NCBI GenBank assembly: GCA_016191435.1
Contig: JACPOQ010000051.1
Location: 240,577-304,576 of the forward strand
From: Chloroflexota bacterium
GTDB lineage: Bacteria; Chloroflexota; Dehalococcoidia; Tepidiformales; Tepidiformaceae
DNA length: 64,000 nucleotides
Reading direction: 5' to 3'
Both the position numbers and the translations under genes were made by a program. Below the pieces are notes generated by a model. It saw nothing but the letters and a program-made list of their open reading frames with translations, did no database searches and was not told the origin of the DNA. Shown here in pieces: positions 1-9,911 of the stretch (its first letter is position 1; each line of letters starts with the position of its first letter).

Positions 1-2593
1 CGGCGTGGCTGCGGTGCAGCGCCGAGGGCACCATCAGCGGCGAATCGAACCGCGCCAGCGGCGCTGCCTGCCCGCGCGAGCCCTCGTGGCCATTCGTCGC
101 ATAGGCGAGCGGCCTGTGCGCGAACCCGTGGGCGAGCGGCTGCACCCGTGCTTCGCGCCAGCCGCCCCGGTACGTCGTGAGCGCGTATTCGAATGTATGG
201 CTGCCCGGCAGCTGCGCATCCGGCGTCGCCAGCATTGGCCCCGCGCCCCCGTGCCGCGACACGAGGTCCGGCCGCGAGAGCCACCCCACCGCCCGCAGCA
301 GCGTGAGCGCGTACGCCTGCCGACCCTCCGCGTCGCGCACGACTTCGCCTTCGGGCAGCCCGCGGTTGAAGACAGCCACGCCCAGCCCGTCCGCTTCGAA
401 GGCAGCGAACGTCTTCTGCGGGAACGTTGTGGGCGGCTGTTCGAGGCTGACGCCGTTCCACGGCGCCGGCGCAAGCGGCCGCGTGGCCACGTGGAACTGG
501 TTCTCGGTGATCGCGTGCGTGATCTCGAACGGGAGCGGGAAGAGCGTCCGCAGGCGGTGGTCCTCGGACTCGTTATGCACGGTTACCCGGAAATCGACCC
601 ACGGTACCGCGGTCCAGAGCGTGACCTCGGTCAGCACGGGCAGCCATTCGCTGTCGCGCCGCGGCCGCCGCGTGCGCCGCGCGTTCAGCCGTTGCGGCAC
701 CTCCAGGATCGTCAGGTAGCGCAACGTGGCCGAGACCGCGTTTGCGGTGACCGCGAGGACTTCACGCGACTCGGGCCGCGTGACCGCATCGGGCAGGATG
801 TCGGCGTTGTATTCGTCGCCCCGGTCGCCCTCGTCGACGAAGGCGTTCACGTTGCGGAGGTCGATGGCGTGCTGCCAATCGCGCACGTGCAGGCCGCCCT
901 TGCGCAGGCGCACCTCGTAAAACTGGTTCGAGATGCTCGCCTCCCCGGTCGCGACATCCAGCTGGAAGCCCGCGTCGAGCTCGCGGCCGCCTTCGCCGCC
1001 GGTCGCCGGGACGGGCGTCAGCAGCTGGACGCCGATGGTGTCGCTCGCCGGGAGCACCGCGTGCAGCGTCCTGCGCGCGGGACGGTAGACCACGACCTCG
1101 GCTGTGTCGGCGAGGTTATTCGCCACGACTTCGCGCACTTCCCGCCGCACGGCGTCGCAATCGACGGTGTTCAGCGCATCGCCCACGGCCGTCGTCACGC
1201 GCAGGCGCCGGTCTTCGAGCGACCAGGTCATCCCCTCGACGTAGTGGTTGTCGTAGCGGCCCTCGCGGATGAAGTCGAGGTGGCGGAGGGCGCCCTCGGG
1301 CGACACCTCTTCGTGCCTCAGCGGCTCACCGCGCTCCTCGAATGTCAGCGCGTAGGGGGTGGCGCGGCCGTCGGCCAGCCGTAGCCAGCCCTCCTGCTCC
1401 CACGTGTCCGGCACCTCGCATTCGATGACGGCCGGCGCGTGCGGCACGGGCCGGAAGATGGCGACTCCGCCCACCGCCGGCGCCTCCATGCGGCCCACGA
1501 TGTGGCCCATCGCCTCCCGCGCGACCTGCCGGGCGAGCTGCTCCGCGCGGTCGTAGCGCGGGAACATCTCGCGGTGCGTCTGGTCGGCGCTGCAGCCGCA
1601 GATGGAATCGTGGGGGGTATTTTCGAGCGCGAGCCGCCACGCATGCTTGAGCGCCGGCAGCCCATCGGGGCCGCCGTGCAGCCAGGCGAGCAGCTCCAGC
1701 GGCTCGGCCACGCGCTCCAGCACCGACCCCACCTGGAAGTCCCGCTGCTTGATGTTCATGCGCGCGGAGAGCACGCCCACCAGCACGTTCGAGCGGTCCG
1801 GCGACCGCAGTTCACCTTCGTGTACCACATCGTCGATCCCGGCCGCGAGCTGCGCGCGTTCGTATTCGCCCAACGTGGCCAGCCGGAAGTCGTAGCCGTG
1901 ACCGGCCGCCGCCGCGAGCGCACCCGGGACGTGCTTCTCCATGCGCGAATGGTCGGTGCCGTTCATCAGCAGGGCGGGCTCATCGTCGCGGCGGTCGCGC
2001 TCTTGCCGCCGCACGCGCTCGACCAGCTGGCGCGGTTCTTCCGGCAGCCGCCAGCCGCTGGAGTAGCTGTTGCGCAGGTAGAGCACGGGCAGGCGCGTGC
2101 CGTCGGGCGCCTCCCACTGGAAGCTCCACCCGGCGATGGCATCGGGCACCCCTCGCCAGAGGCACGCCGACGTCAGCCCCAACTGCGCCATGATCTGCGG
2201 CATCTGCGCGATGTGCCCGAACTGGTCGGCGCAGTGGCCGACGCAGAGCCCGCCGCCGAGCGTCTGGGCCTGGCGGATCCCGCGCTGGAGGCTGCGGATG
2301 TGCGATTCGCCGCTCGGCAGGAACTCGTCCGGCTGCACCCACCACGGCCCGATGGCGATCCGCCCGCTTTCGACCATCGCGCGCAGGCGGCCGGCGTCTT
2401 CCGGCCGCAGCTCCAGGTAGTCCTCGATGACGATGGTCTGGCCATCGAGCGTGAAGCAGCGGTACTCGGGGTGCTGCTCCATGTGGTCGAGCAGCTCGTC
2501 GATCATCTGGACGAGCCGCCAGCGGAACAGCTCGTGCGGCTGGTACCACTCCCGGTCCCAGTGGCAATGGGGGACGACATACACAGTGCGCAT
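1..2593 (-). CDS. GH38-type alpha-mannosidase, 3' end truncated by window start
   Basis: Reverse complement from 2593 reads MRTVYVVPHCHWDREWYQPHELFR..., the GH38 HxHxDxxW-type N-terminus; open to the window edge. Track + ORFs 5..1384 and 1439..2875 are its codon-phase antisense shadows. Confidence 0.9.
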   Translation of the reverse strand, partial: MRTVYVVPHCHWDREWYQPHELFRWRLVQMIDELLDHMEQHPEYRCFTLDGQTIVIEDYLELRPEDAGRLRAMVESGRIAIGPWWVQPDEFLPSGESHIRSLQRGIRQAQTLGGGLCVGHCADQFGHIAQMPQIMAQLGLTSACLWRGVPDAIAGWSFQWEAPDGTRLPVLYLRNSYSSGWRLPEEPRQLVERVRRQERDRRDDEPALLMNGTDHSRMEKHVPGALAAAAGHGYDFRLATLGEYERAQLAAGIDDVVHEGELRSPDRSNVLVGVLSARMNIKQRDFQVGSVLERVAEPLELLAWLHGGPDGLPALKHAWRLALENTPHDSICGCSADQTHREMFPRYDRAEQLARQVAREAMGHIVGRMEAPAVGGVAIFRPVPHAPAVIECEVPDTWEQEGWLRLADGRATPYALTFEERGEPLRHEEVSPEGALRHLDFIREGRYDNHYVEGMTWSLEDRRLRVTTAVGDALNTVDCDAVRREVREVVANNLADTAEVVVYRPARRTLHAVLPASDTIGVQLLTPVPATGGEGGRELDAGFQLDVATGEASISNQFYEVRLRKGGLHVRDWQHAIDLRNVNAFVDEGDRGDEYNADILPDAVTRPESREVLAVTANAVSATLRYLTILEVPQRLNARRTRRPRRDSEWLPVLTEVTLWTAVPWVDFRVTVHNESEDHRLRTLFPLPFEITHAITENQFHVATRPLAPAPWNGVSLEQPPTTFPQKTFAAFEADGLGVAVFNRGLPEGEVVRDAEGRQAYALTLLRAVGWLSRPDLVSRHGGAGPMLATPDAQLPGSHTFEYALTTYRGGWREARVQPLAHGFAHRPLAYATNGHEGSRGQAAPLARFDSPLMVPSALHRSHA

Positions 2594-2777
2594 GGCGCCA
2601 GAGTAGCGTGTCGGCGTGAACGGCGTAGGGGCGTGACGGAGTGTCGGCGTGACGGAGTAGTGGCGTCACGGGATGCGGGCTGGCGAGCGGCAGGAGAGGC
2701 AGGTGTTGCCCGGGTAGGGATTCTCTCCCTACCGGTCGCGGCTCTGACGAACCCTACGCCGATACGCCCCTACGCCG

Positions 2778-3245
2778 TCACGCAAACCTGGCCAGGTCGC
2801 GCTGTAGATCGAGCTGGCCGATGGTCGGGGTCGCTTCCGCCTCGCCCCAGTGCTCGCGCGGCACGGCCCACATGATTTCGAACTCGTTCCCGTCGGGGTC
2901 CTTCGCGTAGAGCGACTTCGACACCCCATGGTCGCTCTGGCCGACGAGCGCGCCCATGTTCGCGAGCTGGGTCTGCGCGGCCGCAAGGTCGCCGAGCGTT
3001 GGCACCTCCCACGCGAGGTGGTAGAGCCCGGTCGCGCCGGGCGGGGGTGATGGCGCCCGTTCGCCGACGGCAAACAGCCCGAGGTCGTGGTGGTTCGTGG
3101 CCAGCGGCGAACGCAGGAACCCCGCCCGGGCCCCCATCTGCTGCACGACTTCGAACCCGAACGCCTCCTTATAGAATGCGATGGAGCGTTCGACATCGCG
3201 CACGTACAACACGGCATGATTCAGGCGGGTAACGGGGATGGACAT
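2778..3245 (-). CDS. VOC (glyoxalase/bleomycin resistance) family protein
   Basis: MSIPVTRLNHAVLYVRDVERSIAFYKEAFGFEVV...DPDGNEFEIMWAVP, typical VOC motifs. Confidence 0.88.
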   Translation of the reverse strand: MSIPVTRLNHAVLYVRDVERSIAFYKEAFGFEVVQQMGARAGFLRSPLATNHHDLGLFAVGERAPSPPPGATGLYHLAWEVPTLGDLAAAQTQLANMGALVGQSDHGVSKSLYAKDPDGNEFEIMWAVPREHWGEAEATPTIGQLDLQRDLARFA

Positions 3246-3338
3246 GGGGGACTCCTCCGGCTTGCACAGCACTTACTTCTTGTAAGCAGCGTAGCGATCC
3301 CGGCGCCCGCCGGTCAAGCCTACTAAGTCGTTGTCCTT

Positions 3339-3846
3339 CTACGGCTGCCCGCTCACCGCCACGGTCCAAAAACCACCGGGGCCGTTCCAGACCAGTACCC
3401 AGTCGCGGAGGGTGTTGCGCCCGATCAGACAGATCAGCTGTTGCGGCGGTTGGATGGGAATGGTTTGGCCCGCCAGGTTGGAACCGATCACCTGCTCGAG
3501 CTCTAGCGACCATCCCGTCGCGGGAAAGAAGATGCGGGCGGCATACACGTTCTGCGTCACGGGCCCGTTGGCCGTTCCCATCGCGATGGTGTCGACCGGC
3601 TGCAAGCCCAGCGTTGCGAGGTTGGCCTCGTGGACCGACAGTCATCGTGGCGCCAGTGTCAACGATCGCCAGGCCCGTTTGAGGTGCGGGGACCGGGGCG
3701 CCGTTGCGCGCGAGACTGTCCGCAATCGCCTGAGGAACGTGAACCTCGACCGGAAAGTATGCCCCCGCGATGACAAGCCCATCCGGATCGATGGGGATGG
3801 CCATCGGTGTTTGAGTCATAAAGTGGTTGTAAATCGTGATCGCCAT
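3339..3846 (-). pseudogene. retropepsin-like aspartyl protease, frameshifted
   Basis: First frame has ...TGLAIVDTGATMTV (DTGA active site); a 1-nt shift near 3637-3645 continues as VHEANLATLGLQPVDTIAMGTANGPV...LIGRNTLRDWVLVWNGPGGFWTVAVSGQP. Confidence 0.75.
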
Positions 3847-4088
3847 CAGCCAGCGAATAGTATCCCGGCGTTGAGTGCCGGCGAATGCACGGGTGCATGG
3901 TCCTTAATCTGGCGAACCATGAAACTTTGGGTCCCATGAGCGGCAACTCCCGCTACATAAGCCTCGGCGAAAGTCGTAAACGTGCCCTCGACAGTATCGC
4001 CCTTTATGAGAGCGAACTGGCCCTCGTGATGCTGGCGCAGATCCTCCAGGTGCCGTTCGAATGTTCGAAGCTCCGTTTCTAGCGCCAT
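3846..4088 (-). CDS. small protein upstream of and translationally coupled to retropepsin-like gene
   Basis: MALETELRTFERHLEDLRQHHEGQFALIKGDTVEGTFTTFAEAYVAGVAAHGTQSFMVRQIKDH...; TGATG stop/start overlap with the downstream gene. Confidence 0.7.
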   Translation of the reverse strand: MALETELRTFERHLEDLRQHHEGQFALIKGDTVEGTFTTFAEAYVAGVAAHGTQSFMVRQIKDHAPVHSPALNAGILFAG

Positions 4089-4228
4089 GCCGCCTCCGAT
4101 CGCGCTGTTGATCTTAGCACGGCGTGCCCGGCGCCTGTTGCAGCTGATCCGCAAGATTCGCGCTCGTTCCCCGGTCCGCCCCGCCGTTGCCCTGTTCCGC
4201 ATCCCGGCCCCATAGTGGCTATCCGAGC

Positions 4229-5803
4229 ATGCTCATTTCACCCCGTCGCGCACTGCTCCTCGCGGCCGGCCTCGGCGCCATCCTCAGCATGAGCGCGCCC
4301 GCGGCGCCGGCGAGCGCGAAGTCCGTCGCCCCCGGCGAGGGCGAAGCGCCCGCCCCGGCACTCGAATGGACGAGCTGCGGCGGGTCTTTCCAGTGCGCCA
4401 CGCTCACCGTGCCGATCGATTACGCCCGGCCCACTGGCCCAACGCTGGACCTCGCCCTCGTCCGGCTCCCGGCGAGCAACCCGGCGCAGCGCACCGGTTC
4501 GCTCCTGGTGAACCCGGGCGGCCCCGGCGCCTCGGCTGTCGACTTCGTGTTCGGGCTGGCGCCCGCCCTCGCCGCCGAGATCCGCGCGCGCTTCGATATC
4601 GTCGGCTTCGACCCGCGCGGCGTCGGCGAGAGCACGCCCATCGTCTGCCACGAAAACCTCCAGCAATATTTCGCCGCCGACCCCTCGCCCGACACCCAGG
4701 CCGAGTGGGACCAGATGAAGGCGGTCGCGAAGGCCTTCTCCGATGGCTGCGCCGCGAAGTACGCCGGCCTCCTGCCGTACCTCGGCACGCGCAACACCGC
4801 CCGCGATATGGAGCAGGTACGAATCGCGCTCGGCGAACAGAAACTCAGCTACCTCGGGTACTCGTATGGCACCGTGATTGGCGCGGTCTACGCCGACATG
4901 TACCCGGACCGCGTGCGCGCGTTCGTCCTCGATGGCGCCTTCAACTTCTACTCCATCGATGGCCCGGAAGCGCTGCGCCGCCAGTCGGTCGCGTTTGAAG
5001 GCGCGCTCAACGCCTTCCTTGCCGATTGTTCCGCTCGCCGCTGCCCCCTCGCCGCCGGCGGCGACCCGCGCACCGCGCTCGACACGCTGCTGGCGCAAGT
5101 AGACGCGGCGCCGCTCCCCGCGCCCGGCGCCGACCGCCCCGCCGGCCCCGGCGAAGTCGGGCTCGGCATCAGCGAGGCGCTCTACTCCGCGAGGCTTTGG
5201 CCGGCACTCGGCGCCGCGCTGGCGCAGGCGATCGCGGGCGACGGCAGCGGCATGGTCCAGCTCGCGGATGAGTACCTGCGCCGCGACGCCGATGGCAGCT
5301 ACCCGAACCTTCAGGAGGTCTACGTCGCCGTCAGCTGCCTCGATTACAGCTGGCCCTCGAACCCCGAGGCCTTCCGCGCGCTCGCCGCGAGCCAGGCGCA
5401 GGACGCGCCGCACTTCGGTTCGGCGAACCTGCTCGAAAGCGCGTTGCCCTGCGCCACCTGGCCGGCGCCGCCTCAGCCCCTGGGCGCCCCCACCGCCCTC
5501 GGCGCGCCGCCCATCCTCGTGATCGCCACCACGAACGACCCCGCGACGCCGTTCGCCGATGGCGCCGCGCTGAGCAACCAGCTCGAATCCGGCACGCTGC
5601 TCATCCACGTGGGCGAAGGCCACACTGTCTATGGGAGCGGCAACGCCTGCGTCACGCCGATTGTCAACGCCTACCTGCTGGACCTCGCGGTGATAGCCAG
5701 TGGCACCACCTGCACCGACACGTCATCTACGCCGGTGTTCCCCCCGGACCGGTCGGCGTTGCCGTTCGGCAACGTGCTTCCCGGCATCGCCCGTGCGCCA
5801 TAA
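4229..5803 (+). CDS. secreted alpha/beta hydrolase, TAP-like C-terminal domain
   Basis: Signal peptide MLISPRRALLLAAGLGAILSMSAPAAPASA; GFDPRGVGEST, LGYSYGTVIGAVYADMYPDRVRAFVLDG; C-terminal H in GEGHTVYGSGN. Confidence 0.9.
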   Translation: MLISPRRALLLAAGLGAILSMSAPAAPASAKSVAPGEGEAPAPALEWTSCGGSFQCATLTVPIDYARPTGPTLDLALVRLPASNPAQRTGSLLVNPGGPGASAVDFVFGLAPALAAEIRARFDIVGFDPRGVGESTPIVCHENLQQYFAADPSPDTQAEWDQMKAVAKAFSDGCAAKYAGLLPYLGTRNTARDMEQVRIALGEQKLSYLGYSYGTVIGAVYADMYPDRVRAFVLDGAFNFYSIDGPEALRRQSVAFEGALNAFLADCSARRCPLAAGGDPRTALDTLLAQVDAAPLPAPGADRPAGPGEVGLGISEALYSARLWPALGAALAQAIAGDGSGMVQLADEYLRRDADGSYPNLQEVYVAVSCLDYSWPSNPEAFRALAASQAQDAPHFGSANLLESALPCATWPAPPQPLGAPTALGAPPILVIATTNDPATPFADGAALSNQLESGTLLIHVGEGHTVYGSGNACVTPIVNAYLLDLAVIASGTTCTDTSSTPVFPPDRSALPFGNVLPGIARAP

Positions 5804-5878
5804 GCACTCCGCCTCCGGAAACACAGCCGTAACGCGCCCGCAAATTGCCGGAAACCTCCCAGGCTCACACTGCTTGGG

Positions 5879-6000
5879 ATGGGTGGCGATACCAACTCCT
5901 TTGTCCTCATCGCGGGGCTGCTGCTGCTCGCGAAAGTGTCCGGGGGGATCGCCACGCGCCTCGGCATGCCGCCGGTGCTGGGCATGCTTATCGCCGGCCG
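5879..6000 (+). pseudogene. N-terminal remnant of cation:proton antiporter (CPA-type)
   Basis: MGGDTNSFVLIAGLLLLAKVSGGIATRLGMPPVLGMLIAG matches antiporter TM1 style, then loses homology and frame. Confidence 0.55.
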
Positions 6001-6095
6001 CGATCGCGGTTGCCGAATATGCCGCCGGCGGCCACCAGGCGCCCGTACCGGGCGGGACAGGGCCTCGTCCGCCGGCACCCGAAGGTGGCGCGACC

Positions 6096-6572
6096 ATGAC
6101 TGCAAACGAAACCTTTGCCAGCCGGGTGCAGGCGCTTCGTAAGTCCTGGATCGAATGGCGCCAGGTGAAAGCGCTCGCCAGCTCCCACGAGTTCGAATCG
6201 CAGTACCTGCTGTTGTTGACGCTTCACGGCTGGGCGCTGCAGGCCGCCGCCGAGATCAACGCGGTTTACGGCGAGGGCCTCGCCGTGGATGTCAGCCCGG
6301 CCCCGGACCGCAACGACGCCGTAGCCGCCTTCAACGTGGTGGTGGCGAACTCCTATACGGCCTCGTTCACGCTCAGCGAACGCCGCCGCGCGGGCGCCTC
6401 CAGCTGGTTCGTCGCGGTCGGTCTTGGCGCAGGCGGGCGGGGTAGCACGTCCGTGGCAGCAGGCCCGGAGCGGCGCAATGGGCAGTGGACCCGCGGCCGC
6501 CTCGAGGACCTGCTGCTCTCGATGCTCGGCGCCTACGAGCGCGGGCTTTCGCACCCCGATATCTCCGCCTGA
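6096..6572 (+). CDS. hypothetical protein
   Basis: MTANETFASRVQALRKSWIEWRQVKALASSHEFESQYLLLLTLHGWALQAAAEIN..., good codon-phase composition. Confidence 0.6.
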   Translation: MTANETFASRVQALRKSWIEWRQVKALASSHEFESQYLLLLTLHGWALQAAAEINAVYGEGLAVDVSPAPDRNDAVAAFNVVVANSYTASFTLSERRRAGASSWFVAVGLGAGGRGSTSVAAGPERRNGQWTRGRLEDLLLSMLGAYERGLSHPDISA

Positions 6573-6783
6573 TCAGCCCCGGGCACGGCTCGCGCCATCC
6601 GCGCCGGGTAAACGAACTTGCCAGGCAGGGCCTGATGTTTCCACGGATGCAACGCGAAACGGCGTGACCGTTGTCGTTGGCGCCACGGTGTAACGCGCAA
6701 AATCCACGCTCAGCCTCAGTCGCATGCGGGCCGGGACGCGCCGGTCCATCCTTTGCAGTGCCCTCCAGCCCGAAAGTACGGAG

Positions 6784-7134
6784 ATGCTGATGACGAACGA
6801 AAGCCTCTGGGTGCGCTCGTATCTGGCGACGTATTGCGGCCCCGGCCGCCACGACTTCATCACCGCCTGGAGCGGCGACGCCGGCGTCCGCTGGTGCCGC
6901 GCCTGCATGAAGGAGGAGCCGTTGGACGGCTCCGCGTGCCTCGTCTGCGACCTGGCCGGCGCCCACGGCGTCCGCCTTGTAGATGTCCGCACCGATGCGT
7001 CGGTGGTCGATGGCGCGCTCTGCGACCCCTGCTGGCGCGGCTTCGATGAGCGGGAGGTGATCGGTGGCTGGAAGCGCTCCGGCGCCCCCGGACGCGAAAC
7101 GCAGCATCTCACGCCAGGGTCCCGCGGCTGCTAA
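6784..7134 (+). CDS. small cysteine-rich (zinc-ribbon-like) protein
   Basis: MLMTNESLWVRSYLATYCGPGRHDF...WCRACMKEEPLDGSACLVCDLAG...LCDPCWRGFDE, paired CxxC motifs. Confidence 0.6.
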   Translation: MLMTNESLWVRSYLATYCGPGRHDFITAWSGDAGVRWCRACMKEEPLDGSACLVCDLAGAHGVRLVDVRTDASVVDGALCDPCWRGFDEREVIGGWKRSGAPGRETQHLTPGSRGC

Positions 7135-7264
7135 CACACGGCGCGAACTCAAGGGGTCGCGGTGGCGCAGCGGCGAGGGATTCTCTCGGCGGCCGCCACT
7201 GCCTGGCGCTGCCCAGTACGGGCAAGGCGCTACACTGGCCGAACCCCTTTCCGGAGACAGCGCC

Positions 7265-8428
7265 ATGGAATTCGAGCTCAGCGAAGAGCACCGCCTGATT
7301 AAGGACACCGCCCGCCGCATCGCGCGCGATATCGTCGCGCCACGGGCGAAAGAGGTGGACGTGACGGGCGAGTACCCGCACGACTTCTTCGATGCATTCC
7401 GCAAGGCGGGCCTGCTCGGCATGGCCATCCCGGAGGAGATGGGCGGCACCGGGAATGGCATCTTCCCGCTCTGCCTCGCGATCGAAGAAGTGGCCAAATA
7501 CGAATGCGGCGCCGGCCTGATGCTCGTGCTCACCGGCCTGCCGAACCGGCCCATCGTCTTCGGCGGCACGAAAGAGCAGCAGCAGCGCTGGCTGCCCGGC
7601 GCCTCCGAGGGCGTGACGAAGGGCGCCTTCTGCCTGACCGAACCGGACCACGGCTCGGACGCGGCGAACCTGGAGACGCGTGCCGTGCGCGATGGCGACG
7701 ACTACGTGCTCAACGGCAACAAGGTCTACATCTCCGGCGGCACGGTCGCGGACTACCTGACGGTGTTCGCGCGCACGGGCGGCCCGGGGCCGAAGGGCAT
7801 CAGCGCGTTCGTCGTCGATGCGCACGCGCCGGGCATCAACATCGACCGCACGGACGACAAGATGGGCGTCCGCAGCGTGCCCACGGCGCACTTCAGCTTC
7901 AGCGACGTCCGCGTGCCCGCGGAGAACCTACTCGGCCTGGCCGAGGGCAACGGGTTCAACCACGCGATGCTGACCCTGAACAGCCTCCGCCCGACAGTGG
8001 GCGCGCGTGGCGTGGGCCTGGCCGAGGGTGCGGCAGGCTACGCGCTCGAATGGGCGCGCGGGCGCAAGGCGTTCGGCAGCAGCGTGATTGATTTCGAAGC
8101 GATCCAGTTCATGTTCGCGGACATGGCGATCCAGATCGAGGCCGCGCGCAACCTCGTCTACAAGGCCGCGTGGCTCGTGGACCAGGGCAAGTTCGGCAAG
8201 GAGTACGCGCACAACCTCTCCATCGCGAAGGCCTTCGCCACCGAGATGGCGAACAAGGTGGCGTTCGATGCGCTGCAGGTGCTGGGTGCGCAGGGCTACA
8301 TGAAGGACCATCCGCTTGAGCGCCACTACCGGGACGCGCGCCAGCTGATGATTGTGGAGGGCACCTCGCAGGTACAGCGCGTCGTGATCTCGCGGGCGAT
8401 GATCGACCGCAACCTGGTCTACGGGTAG
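7265..8428 (+). CDS. acyl-CoA dehydrogenase
   Basis: MEFELSEEHRLIKDTARRIARDIVAPRAKEVD...CLTEPDHGSDAANLETRA...YRDARQLMIVEGTSQVQRVVISRAM. Confidence 0.95.
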   Translation: MEFELSEEHRLIKDTARRIARDIVAPRAKEVDVTGEYPHDFFDAFRKAGLLGMAIPEEMGGTGNGIFPLCLAIEEVAKYECGAGLMLVLTGLPNRPIVFGGTKEQQQRWLPGASEGVTKGAFCLTEPDHGSDAANLETRAVRDGDDYVLNGNKVYISGGTVADYLTVFARTGGPGPKGISAFVVDAHAPGINIDRTDDKMGVRSVPTAHFSFSDVRVPAENLLGLAEGNGFNHAMLTLNSLRPTVGARGVGLAEGAAGYALEWARGRKAFGSSVIDFEAIQFMFADMAIQIEAARNLVYKAAWLVDQGKFGKEYAHNLSIAKAFATEMANKVAFDALQVLGAQGYMKDHPLERHYRDARQLMIVEGTSQVQRVVISRAMIDRNLVYG

Positions 8429-8477
8429 GTAGGAAGCCGCCGCCGCGGGCGATGGGCCGGGCTGATACAATTGGCCC

Positions 8478-9062
8478 ATGAGCACCCAGGCCACCAGCCG
8501 CCTCACCGCGGAAGAGTTCGCCATGTCGCCGGAATCCGAAGGGTACGAGCTCGTGCACGGCGTCCCGGAGGAGGTCTCGATGGGCGGAAAATCCAGCTGG
8601 ATCGGCGGCGAGATATTTCGCCGGCTGGCGAACTTCGTCGCCGACCACCCGCAGGCAGCGGTGTTCCCGCAGGACACCGCGCTCGACATCTGGCCCGACG
8701 TGCGAGACCACTTCCGCAAGCCCGATGTCATGGTGGTCCCGCTGCGAGGGCTCGGCGGGACGCTGCCGGAGGGACTTGTCACGACTGTGCCGTGGCTCGT
8801 GGTCGAGGTGGTATCACCACACGATGACGCCATCAAGCTCGAGCAAAAACTGGACGATTACCGGCGGGGCGGCGTCCCCCTCGTCTGGGTCATCTATCCC
8901 GAGACGCATACGGCATATGCGCGTCACGGAACCCAGGTCGACCTGTTGGGGGCAACCGACACGCTCGACGCCGGCCCGGCACTTCCGGGCTTCACCCTTG
9001 GCCTGGCCGAGCTCTTCGCCGCCGCCGACGGCATGGGCCGTCCGACCCCGCGCGTTCCCTGA
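8478..9062 (+). CDS. Uma2 family (DUF820) putative endonuclease
   Basis: TAEEFAMSPESEGYELVHGVPEEVSMGG...DIWPDVRDHFRKPDVMVV...WLVVEVVSPHDDAIKLEQKLDDYRRGGVPLVWVIYPETHTA. Confidence 0.9.
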   Translation: MSTQATSRLTAEEFAMSPESEGYELVHGVPEEVSMGGKSSWIGGEIFRRLANFVADHPQAAVFPQDTALDIWPDVRDHFRKPDVMVVPLRGLGGTLPEGLVTTVPWLVVEVVSPHDDAIKLEQKLDDYRRGGVPLVWVIYPETHTAYARHGTQVDLLGATDTLDAGPALPGFTLGLAELFAAADGMGRPTPRVP

Positions 9063-9225
9063 CGCCCTCGCCAGCCGTACCATCCCGGCTGTGTCTTCCC
9101 GTGAGGACCCAATCGTCCGGCCGACAGCGCGCGTCGTGCTCGTCGCTGGCGACGGGCGGGTGTTGCTGCCGGCTGTGCTCGCGGGCGAGCTGCCGCCGGC
9201 GCCATTCGATGTTGGGGTGTAGAGG

Positions 9226-9612
9226 CTACCAGACGACCTGGACGTCGTAGCGGGCAATCATCCGGTCGTTGGTGACGATGACCATCGATTCCGCCTGGGC
9301 CTGCGCCACGAGGAGGCGGTCGAAAGGATCTTTGTGATGGTGCGGGAGGTTGCGGACGCGTGCCGCGTGACGGAGTTCGATCGGAAGTAGTTCCATGCGC
9401 CAGCGCCTGAGTTCATCGCGCACGAAGGATTCCAGGTCGTCATCCAACTCCAGTTTGCCGGTCCCGGCTTTGACCGCCAGTTCCCAGACGCTCGCCAGGC
9501 TGAAGTAGCGGCGATTCGCCGTGCTGGCGATCGCCTCACGCGCCCGAACACCTACCTTGCCGGGTTCCGAATCGCTCCACAGAAATGCGTGTGAATCGAC
9601 GAGGAGATTCAT
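9226..9612 (-). CDS. PIN-domain toxin of type II TA system (VapC-like)
   Basis: MNLLVDSHAFLWSDSEPGKVGVRAREAI...HHKDPFDRLLVAQAQAESMVIVTNDRMIARYDVQVV. Confidence 0.92.
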   Translation of the reverse strand: MNLLVDSHAFLWSDSEPGKVGVRAREAIASTANRRYFSLASVWELAVKAGTGKLELDDDLESFVRDELRRWRMELLPIELRHAARVRNLPHHHKDPFDRLLVAQAQAESMVIVTNDRMIARYDVQVVW

Positions 9613-9902
9613 TCCGGGGCAGGTGATGCGAGCGGCTCATCTTCCAGGTCAGCCTCGATGGGACCCTCGATGAGATCAAGGATGTCATCCGGCAGTGGAT
9701 CGAAGAACCCGGGGAGGATCTTAATCTTGTCCTTCATGGAGCCCCAGGGCGGGACCCACGGCTCCTCCGGGTCTTCCACCGGCACGAGCTTCACCATCGG
9801 TTTGCCGGAGCGCGCAATCACGATCTCCTCGCCGGCGATGGCGCGGTCGATCAGGCTGGACATGTGCGTCTTGGCGGCGTGTGTGTTGACGATGGTGACC
9901 AT
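9609..9902 (-). CDS. Phd/YefM-type antitoxin
   Basis: MVTIVNTHAAKTHMSSLIDRAIAGEEIVIARSGKPMVKLVPVE; 4-bp overlap with PIN toxin. Confidence 0.9.
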   Translation of the reverse strand: MVTIVNTHAAKTHMSSLIDRAIAGEEIVIARSGKPMVKLVPVEDPEEPWVPPWGSMKDKIKILPGFFDPLPDDILDLIEGPIEADLEDEPLASPAPE

Positions 9903-9911
9903 GCGGCCATG

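Noticed and set aside
5-2875. + strand ORFs 5..1384 and 1439..2875
   Set aside because: Codon-phase antisense of the GH38 gene; no family-like sequence.
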